DNA from: Conidiobolus incongruus B7586
Taxonomy: Eukaryota; Entomophthoromycota; Entomophthoromycetes; Entomophthorales; Conidiobolaceae
Reading direction: 5' to 3'
Assembly: GCA_000697335.1 (NCBI GenBank)
Contig: JNEM01011852.1
Span: forward strand, 1-13,580
DNA length: 13,580 bases
Made by a program: the position numbers and the translations under genes. The notes beneath the pieces were generated by a model. It had not been told where the DNA came from, made no database searches, and saw nothing but the letters and a program-made list of their open reading frames with translations. Positions 7,327 through 13,580 of the stretch are shown here, piece after piece (position 1 is the first letter of the stretch; each line of letters starts with the position of its first letter).

Positions 7327-10005
7327 TTATTTTCCCTTCTAGATTAACTGAATTAATTTTGAATCTTAATGGAAAATGAATTATTGGAACTTACATGGAA
7401 AAATTTCTTCTTCTTTTTGGGTTTATCAGTACTACCGTTAGATTTAGTGGTATCTTTGGCATTAGTCTTCTGCTTTTTAAATGGCGATTCATCCTTTTTA
7501 GAGGAGTTTTTAGCCTATAAAAATTTGGTTAATACCCTTATAAAAGCAATTTGGAAGTTAGAAATTACTTTTTGTGTAGATTTTTGAATAGATTCCAATT
7601 TCTATTAATGAAAATAAAAGTTAGTGAATGCCTAATAAAGTATTCGGATAGATTTACCCTCTTGCGTTCTTCTCTCCTCTTCAATACCAGTTTGTTCTCC
7701 ACACTGAATTCCACTAGGAGGAGACGACGATTCACACGACCTTTAGCTTCCTGATTGGCTTTGGCGATTTTCGCACTCTTGTTGAGGCCCTTAATGTCGG
7801 GATTGCAGTTGAGGTAGCGGAGTGCCGCGAGTGCGTGGCTGTGGTGCTCGAATTCAATGAATCCGAAACCTTTGGACTTGGCTTTGTTAGTTGTTGCATT
7901 CACATTCTTCTTGTCAACTTCCACTTTCACTTGCTTGAGCTTGGGCTTGCGGTCCCACCCCTCGGATTTTTCTTCTTTGGTGAGATCCTTAAGCTTCCCA
8001 GCTTTCACTTCGCGTTTGAAATTGGGTACGGCTTCACGAGCTAAGGTGCGCAATTCCTTGTCAGTCCAGTCTAATGGCATGTTACGAACTGCCAATCTAG
8101 TTTTGGATAAAAACAAAGATGGATTCTTTTGCAATTGACGTTTACGGAGATCGTGACTTTGGAGACGTTTGGTGACTTCAGCTTCTGGGAGGCCTTCAGC
8201 TTCTGGGGTATTGGGGAAGATGACACCTTCTTTGAGTAGATACATATTCTTCTTGTCTTTCTTCTTGTTAGGTGTGGCGAGTTTGGCGGCTTCGTCCTTG
8301 TCAACGGCTAATACGACGTCAAGTAAGCGATCGTGAAGCATCAAGCGACTGGATTGGGATTGAGGTAATTCTGGCTTAAGTACTGATTTTGTGGAGGGGG
8401 CAGTAGCAGGTAATGTGGCTTTAGCAACCTTAGCTTCGTTGAGTACCTTCTTAGCGTCGGCAGCTCTGTAGAAACGAACGAAACCGGTACCGCGAGATCT
8501 TCCAGCGGAATCGACGACGATTCTGGCGTATTTAACGGGACCGAATTCGGAGAAGTGGTCGAAGAGATCTTGTTCTGTAGTTTCGAACAAAATGTTACGA
8601 ATGAATAATGTAGTGTTGGCTTCGTCGGCGGTTGATGATTCGGTAGCTTTAGTTTCCTCTTCATCTTTGTCTAATTCAGCTTCATTTTCAGATTCACTCT
8701 CTTCATCATTTTCTTCATCACCATCGTCTTCAACTTCGTCATTGTTATCGTCATCACTATCTTCATTACCTTCTTCATCATTTTCAGAGTCATCATCAGA
8801 AGAGCTTTCATCAGAAGTAAGCATTTCATCAGATTGAGCATCTTCAAACATTTTAGCATTTTGACCATAATTCTCTAATTCATCTTCCTCATCCTTATTC
8901 TTAATTTCATCATGCTCCTGCTCACTCCTATTCTGATAATCTTTACCCGAACACCAATTTGCGGTAATTTTTCTACCATAAAACTCCCTATTATTCAGTT
9001 TCTCCAAAGCCAATTCACTCATTCCAGCATCCAAGTACTGAAGGAACCCAAATCCCAAAGGCTTATTCGTTTCCTGATGTCTTGGAATCTTGCATTCGAC
9101 AACAGCACCAAATCCATTAGCAACTTTTGTCAATTCGGGTTCACTCAATTGGAATGGTAAATTCCTCAAAATCAATCTATTTTGTTTGGTCTTGGAAATC
9201 AACAATTGTAAAAATTGAATTTCTAATTTACTGCCATTCAAAGTTTGATTCTGGAGACTTGAAACAGCAATTTGGGCAATTTCTACAGTTTCAAATACTA
9301 TAATAGCTAATTCCCTACCTCCTTTATATTGAATCTCTTGAGGAAAGTGGTTGTGTTCTTCCAAAAATTTCACGAGTTGAGGACGACCTACCGAATTGGG
9401 CAATCCCGTAATAGCAATACTACGATCTAAAGTATTCAAATCGGACTTGTGAGAGTGTTTAGCACCCTTGTGCTTCTTGTCAGGAATTCCTTCTAATTGT
9501 TTAATTGCAGATTTATCTTCAACTAAAATAAAATTAGAAAAATTAAATAAAAAAATTTTGAATTAATAAATTATTACTTGATTTTTTAATAGCCCATTCT
9601 AACTTTAAAAGTTTCCCATTAAATTCTTGAGCTTTACATTCTTCAATAGCTTTTTCAGCATCTTCCTTCATTGAACTACAATTTCATTAATAACTTATCT
9701 AATTATAACATGCACTAAACTTACAAGTTAACGAACCCAAATCCCTTACACGATTTATCTTTTGGATTTCTGACCAGAAAACAAGTCTTTAGGGGACCGA
9801 ACTGTTCGAAAAACTCCTGAAATTGGGAATCTTGAGTAGCTTGGGGTACATTACGAACGAATAGTGTTTTGTGGCTGCGTACTTCATCTGAGCTGTTGGA
9901 CCTCTTTTTGGGCTTGGGTTGGGATTCTGTGATAGTTGGCTCATCGGTAGTACCTACTTCGTCAATTACAAATAAATCTTCTTCTTTTTGTTCTATATTT
10001 GACAT
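7327..10005 (-). CDS. nop4: Nop4/RBM28 nucleolar RRM protein, six exons
   Basis: Nop4 (human RBM28) is a nucleolar RNA-binding protein needed for pre-rRNA processing and 60S subunit assembly. I rebuilt exons 10005-9725, 9675-9578, 9522-7658, 7601-7569, 7514-7395 and 7338-7327, joining in frame to 802 residues. RRM1 (about 47-123) crosses intron 1, with T-L-F-V-R-N-V and K-G-F-G-F-V-N-F. A degenerate RRM follows at 161-230 (S-I-A-I-T-G-L-P), then an RRM at 242-317 (L-I-L-R-N-L-P-F; G-F-G-F-L). An Asp/Glu/Ser tract spans 331-416. The fourth fold (about 430-533) has an insertion before its last strand and ends V-V-L-A-V-D-K-D-E-A-A-K-L, as in RBM28. The last (about 601-732) starts after N-P-S-L-F-L-S-K-T-R-L-A-V-R-N-M-P, a family signature. 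The C-terminus is Lys-rich. Without the final intron the frame stops at 7353 instead. In-frame joining and continuous domains make exons 1-3 very secure; the last three exons are less so. It is divergent from the gene at 10489. Confidence 0.93.
7339..7394 (-). other. nop4 intron 5 (tentative)
   Basis: A perfect donor GTAAGT follows the codons for K-F-F-H. Using the acceptor TAG ending at 7339 gives a 56-nt intron and a tail ending F-F-H-K-G-K. An acceptor CAG ending at 7348 gives 47 nt and the tail F-F-H-L-I. If unspliced, the protein ends with 13 different residues and stops at 7353. The 56-nt option fits the other intron sizes and keeps the tail basic. Confidence 0.5.
7515..7568 (-). other. 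nop4 intron 4
   Basis: A 54-nt intron with donor GTAATT, a branch-like GTATTAACC and acceptor TTTTTATAG. Splicing joins the 11-codon microexon in frame to a Lys/Ser-rich exon that includes S-K-K-D-E-S-P-F-K-K-Q-K. Confidence 0.75.
7602..7657 (-). other. nop4 intron 3
   Basis: A 56-nt intron with donor GTAAAT, a good branch site CACTAAC (7626-7620) and acceptor CATTAATAG. It interrupts the basic tail after E-E-R-K-R. Without splicing the frame would run into a hydrophobic, A/T-derived stretch unlike this family. Confidence 0.8.
9523..9577 (-). other. nop4 intron 2
   Basis: A 55-nt intron with donor GTAATA and acceptor ATTTTATTTTAG. It joins K-K-S to I-E-D-K-S-A, restoring one frame from RRM1 into the main exon. 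The interior is A/T-rich with TCTAAT as a possible branch. Confidence 0.9.
9676..9724 (-). other. nop4 intron 1
   Basis: A 49-nt intron with donor GTAAGT, a branch-like TTATTAATG and acceptor TTGTAG. It splits the RNP1 segment of RRM1: G-F-V-N before and F-S-M-K-E-D-A-E after, a perfect fit to an RRM. Confidence 0.92.
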
Positions 10006-10488
10006 ATTTAAATATTTTTTTAGTCTATAATTAATATTCTATTAAAATTAATTTTTTGTATTTTAACAATACCATCCCTTTAAAAATTTTAATTAAATAA
10101 TAGAAATTATGGGATCAAAAATTTAAATTTTATTTTAACATGATAAAATATAATCAATTTGATAATTAAATATTACTATATTGATAATTCATTTGATATA
10201 TCTTTTGAATTTTTTAATAATGTATAATATCTCATTAATATTTTATATTATATTATTTATAAAAGTATATGACAATTTTATAAATTGATAGATTAAAATT
10301 CGATCCCATATTTTAAATAAATTAAACTTGGATCGATAAATTAATTTTTAATCAAATTACCCACTAAATTCAATTAATGATTAATCCAATATTAAAAAAA
10401 CATAACAATATATTATATTTAATTATTAATTTATTACTCAAAATCTGTTAAATTAAAAAAAACCTTTTTATATGTTAATAATAGTACA
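10006..10488. promoter_or_regulatory. Divergent promoter spacer, nop4 and mitochondrial-type gene
   Basis: A 483-bp A/T-rich gap between two genes transcribed away from each other, so it should carry both promoters. No PAC element (GATGAG-type) is seen. An AAAAATTTT run at 10083-10090 resembles the RRPE element of ribosome-biogenesis genes, but such strings are expected by chance here. Confidence 0.5.
10109..10309. repeat. Short inverted repeat ATGGGATC...GATCCCAT
   Basis: ATGGGATC at 10109-10116 and its exact complement at 10302-10309 bound a 201-bp A/T-rich segment, and the arms continue with imperfect A/T similarity. The size is like a MITE, but there is no convincing target-site duplication and no second copy in the window. 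Confidence 0.3.
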
Positions 10489-12484
10489 ATGAAATCGGTT
10501 AATTACTTACCCAGATTATTGATAACAAAACGATCTATTCCCAATCAGAGATTGTTATCTTTGAGATCTATCTATTTACTGAACAATAATAATTCTTTTG
10601 GTTGGAACAATATTAAGAGTTTTTCATCTCAAACTCAGCTATTAGAAAAGGGAGATGTCAAACATTTCAATGGTTTAAACGATAAAGAAATATTGGAAAA
10701 CGTTCAAAAGGTACTTATATAATTTAATTCATAATTATTAATATATTTATTTATATTAGATTTTAACCATTTCAAAATCCTTATTATTCAACGACATTAA
10801 TACTGATATTGTCAACATATTACAATCACACGACTTTGAAAATCAAGTTCAAATTTTACAAAGTTTGAACGTAAGTCGATATCCCAACGTACCTCAGTTG
10901 ATTCAACATTTGAATTTGGATATGAACAATCCCAAAGTCATCACCTTACAATTACAACATTGGAGTTATAAATTACTCGCTAAATCAGAAAGTATCTATT
11001 TCAATGAAATAGTACAAAACTGGCAAAAGCAATATCTCAAACTTACAGAATTCCAATTGGTTTTTACATCTTTACAATTTGATTTAATAATTAAAAGTTT
11101 GAATAAGTTAACAAATATGGCAAAAGATGCTAAATATTTGCAACTGATTTTAAATCATTTTAAAATTTATTTGGAGCGTGGTGGCCTCGTTCAGGATGGA
11201 GATAAGTACTTCCCCAGTTTGATTAAGACTTTGATTGGTTTGGAATTGGATAAGGCTTTGCATATTACGTTTTTGGATCAGATTAACGATTTGATGCACG
11301 TTTGTAACTACAAATTGACGGATCATGAACTTGTGATTCCATTGATGTATGCTTGTTTGCCCAAAAAACCTACGGAATACTCGTTCAACAGACCAGCACT
11401 TTACCAACCCGATGTGATTCACAGATTACACCATTTACAGGTGATTTTGAGAGAACATGGATTTCGTCACAATCAAGACTCCCGCATTGCAATGCTGAGA
11501 ACTATTGCATGTGGTGGGTCTACTCACGAATTTTTCGGACATTGGCAAGTTGGCCAAAAGCTCAATTTACCCAATCCATTGTACGCTTACCAGCAATTGT
11601 TCTGGATCTGTCAAGGTAGACCCAAGGAAGCGAATCGTGCTATTTCTTACTATTTGCCCAGACTCGAAATGGAACATCCCGATGCTAAGTACCCACTAAG
11701 TCTGTTGCAAGCGATCCTCTGGTGTGGTACACTATCGAAAGACCCCGAATTGTTTAGACAGAGTTACGACTTTGTCGCCAACCATATGGTCAAGTTCTAC
11801 AGATGGACACCCGTCCAACTCGATTCCATCATCAGTTTCCAATCTCCCACTCAGGTGAAAGTTGGCACATTAGCGGAAATCCAACGTGTCAAGTACCAAG
11901 GCATTGAAGAAGAGATCTCCCACTTCAAAGGCATGTCTACCCTATTCCGCATGGAAATCGAACTCTCAGTCCAACTGCGTGGCATCCAAAGCGTCAAAGA
12001 AACTATCGTGGAAGCTTTCGACTATTTCCGGGATGATGGTTACCACTTACCTTTTAATTATGAAATTGACGATTTGGGAGATCTCCAAATTCAATTCAAT
12101 GTAGAATCCAACATTCCTTTAACTTCTGAAATCTCATCAATTTTAGGGTCTTTAACTCTAGCTTACATCAAATCCAAACACCACTCCGAAGCCTTGGATC
12201 TAATTGAAAAAGTCCATGACTACGCTTCCAAATCCGCCGAATTAATTTACTTCCCTTCAAAACCCTTGCAACATTTAATCAGATGGGCTCAACAAACCAC
12301 GTTAAAAGATTCCAAAGCTTATACCCGTTACCAGCATCTCAACTCCCAAAGAGTTTTGGAATCTCTATTATTTCCAAGTTTTGCGATGAGTTTGTTATAT
12401 GCTTATTGGAATCCTAGAGTCATTCGAGGTATACAGAAGACTACAGAGGCTTGGGAAGAGTATCGTGTTACTGGGACTATATAA
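10489..12484 (+). CDS. Probable mitochondrial helical-repeat (PPR/TPR-like) protein, two exons
   Basis: Exon 1 is 10489-10710 (74 codons) and exon 2 runs from 10760 to the stop at 12484, joined in frame to 648 residues. Residues 1-45 are rich in Arg, Lys, Leu, Ser and Asn with no acidic residues, for example L-P-R-L-L-I-T-K-R-S and R-L-L-S-L-R-S, as in a mitochondrial targeting sequence. The rest looks fully alpha-helical. Helical-hairpin-like stretches include L-Q-V-I-L-R-E-H-G-F near residue 305 and S-L-T-L-A-Y-I-K-S-K-H-H-S-E-A-L-D-L near residue 550, reminiscent of PPR or TPR repeats but too divergent to count. Fungal mitochondrial translation or mRNA-stability factors of about this size commonly look like this; that is the inference, not an identification. 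An internal TTG-started frame from 10865 is only part of exon 2. The gene shares a divergent promoter with nop4. I do not recognise the orthologue. Confidence 0.85.
10711..10759 (+). other. Intron of the mitochondrial-type gene
   Basis: A 49-nt intron with donor GTACTT, an ATTATTAAT branch-like stretch and acceptor TTATATTAG. It falls between codons (phase 0), joining V-Q-K to I-L-T-I-S-K. Without it the frame stops after three more codons, while the downstream frame continues uninterrupted for 574 codons. Confidence 0.9.
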
Positions 12485-12518
12485 TTATAGACAAAAAATT
12501 ATTTAATTCTTAAATGAA

Positions 12519-12536
12519 ATATATATATATATATAT
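12519..12536. repeat. (AT)9 microsatellite
   Basis: Nine uninterrupted AT units about 35 bases after the stop codon of the upstream gene, so probably in or near its 3' UTR. Confidence 0.9.
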
Positions 12537-12703
12537 CCAATTTTAAAATAATAAAATGAAATTCATTTTACAATACCTATTTTTCTATATAATCTTTATT
12601 TTTGATTTTTTTTGCTTTTTTGTCAAGCTTATTAATTAAAGAAGATATTTTATTCATTAAACTAAAAATTGAACATAACAAATTTATTTAATAATTATTA
12701 TTT

Positions 12704-12740
12704 GATTATTATTATATTGATTATTATTATATTGATTATT
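12704..12740. repeat. 15-bp tandem repeat, about 2.5 copies
   Basis: The unit GATTATTATTATATT occurs twice exactly (12704-12718 and 12719-12733) and begins a third time. This is simple A/T-rich slippage sequence with no evident function. Confidence 0.85.
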
Positions 12741-13580
12741 TCAAAACTATTATTGCATAGAAAAATTTGTCAAATATTAAATAGTAATTTTTCATTTTTT
12801 TAAGAATATTTTGTTTTATTAATTGAATAAACTATGAATTATTACTGTGAAATTAAGTAGCGATCATTAATTTAATACCTATTTAATATATATAAACTAA
12901 TGCCTTTATCCTAATATGATATGATAAGATATTCAGGTATTTTTTTTATTAATGAATTGATTGCTAACTTATAATTAAATTATTTGCAAATTTAAAATAT
13001 ATTGACAAGTCGGGCTAAAAAGATAAATTTCTGAGTTAAATATATGCAATTTATGAATATATTAATAATAATATATTATAAAGGAAATTATTATGAAATA
13101 TTGATTAGATGGAGTAAATGTAATATACTAATTAAAATAACAATGATATATAGAGTATGTTATCATTTTTATTGTATTTTAATTCCATTGTGAATTTTTT
13201 TATATTTTAATATGAAATCTTAAAAGAAATTAATAATAAAATTGATTATTATTTTAAATTTTTGTTTATTTATTAAATATTAAATATATATATTATATTA
13301 TTTATTAATTTATGCTTTCTTTTTATTAGCACAGTTAGGTATTATAATTATGTATATATTGGTTATTAAAATTATTTTTCCCATATTACTTAACAGATAT
13401 AAAAATTATAAATCGCAAATTTTATTAAATAAAAAACAAAAAATTATTAAAATTAAATATACAATAAATATATACTATTTTATCTAGGATATATTTCATT
13501 TTTTAATATTAATATTTTTATCTATTATTTGAGATATGTAAATATTTCTATTCAAAATATAATTTAGATTAATTATAAAT

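Larger units (their letters stand above)
12485..13580. other. AT-rich spacer, no gene seen
   Basis: Extremely A/T-rich, with stops throughout all frames and no structured RNA signature. It includes the 3' UTR of the preceding gene and the two simple repeats listed separately. Confidence 0.6.

Noticed and set aside
7369-8138. Several + strand frames of 67-93 codons
   Set aside because: All are antisense to the last exons of nop4. The minus-strand reading has RRM motifs and a basic tail.
8592-8868. Ser-rich + strand frame and Met/Lys-rich minus frame
   Set aside because: Both are shadows of the Asp/Glu/Ser-coding tract of nop4 read in other frames.
10870-10875. GTAAGT inside exon 2 of the gene at 10489
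   Set aside because: It resembles a donor, but the frame is open on both sides for hundreds of codons and no matching nearby acceptor is needed.
1-13580. CRISPR arrays, tRNA genes and intact mobile elements
   Set aside because: No regularly spaced repeats, no convincing tRNA T-arm or cloverleaf, and no transposase, reverse transcriptase or integrase frame was found on either strand.

Overview
The window looks like nuclear DNA of a fungus with a very AT-rich genome. The evidence is an Ssh4-type SPRY/PY-motif membrane protein (a fungal family), a fungal-style Nop4 with five RRM folds, and short spliceosomal introns of about 49-56 nt with GT...AG ends. Islands of balanced base composition (genes) stand out sharply from long, nearly pure A/T spacers. 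I cannot name the species. An SRP RNA that keeps a complete Alu domain (helices 2, 3 and 4) argues against an ordinary budding yeast and suits an earlier-diverging fungal lineage, but this is inference.

Layout from left to right. Bases 1-2654 hold no intact gene. A patch around 1290-2160 has a richer base composition and coding-like stretches on the + strand and is probably a decayed gene of unknown family; it contains a G-rich run able to form a G-quadruplex. An ssh4 homologue lies at 2655-3917 (+). A small mitochondrial membrane protein gene lies at 4820-5413 (+). On the minus strand, 6354-6641 encodes the signal recognition particle RNA, recognised by sequence and by helices that fold correctly, ending in a Pol III T-run. 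nop4/RBM28 lies at 7327-10005 (-), with six exons rebuilt here, including a 33-nt microexon. Divergent from it across a 483-bp spacer, 10489-12484 (+) is a two-exon gene for a 648-residue, probably mitochondrial, helical-repeat protein I could not name. Bases 12485-13580 are AT-rich spacer with two simple repeats.

The genes are housekeeping functions of different pathways: ubiquitin-ligase adaptor (Ssh4), 60S ribosome biogenesis (Nop4), co-translational targeting (SRP RNA) and mitochondrial maintenance or expression (two genes). There is no operon-like logic linking them, only tandem, convergent and divergent neighbours. I found no defence system, mobile element with intact genes, CRISPR array or other undescribed system. 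The most valuable non-obvious item is the SRP RNA, which is not protein-coding and is easily missed because short open frames run across it.
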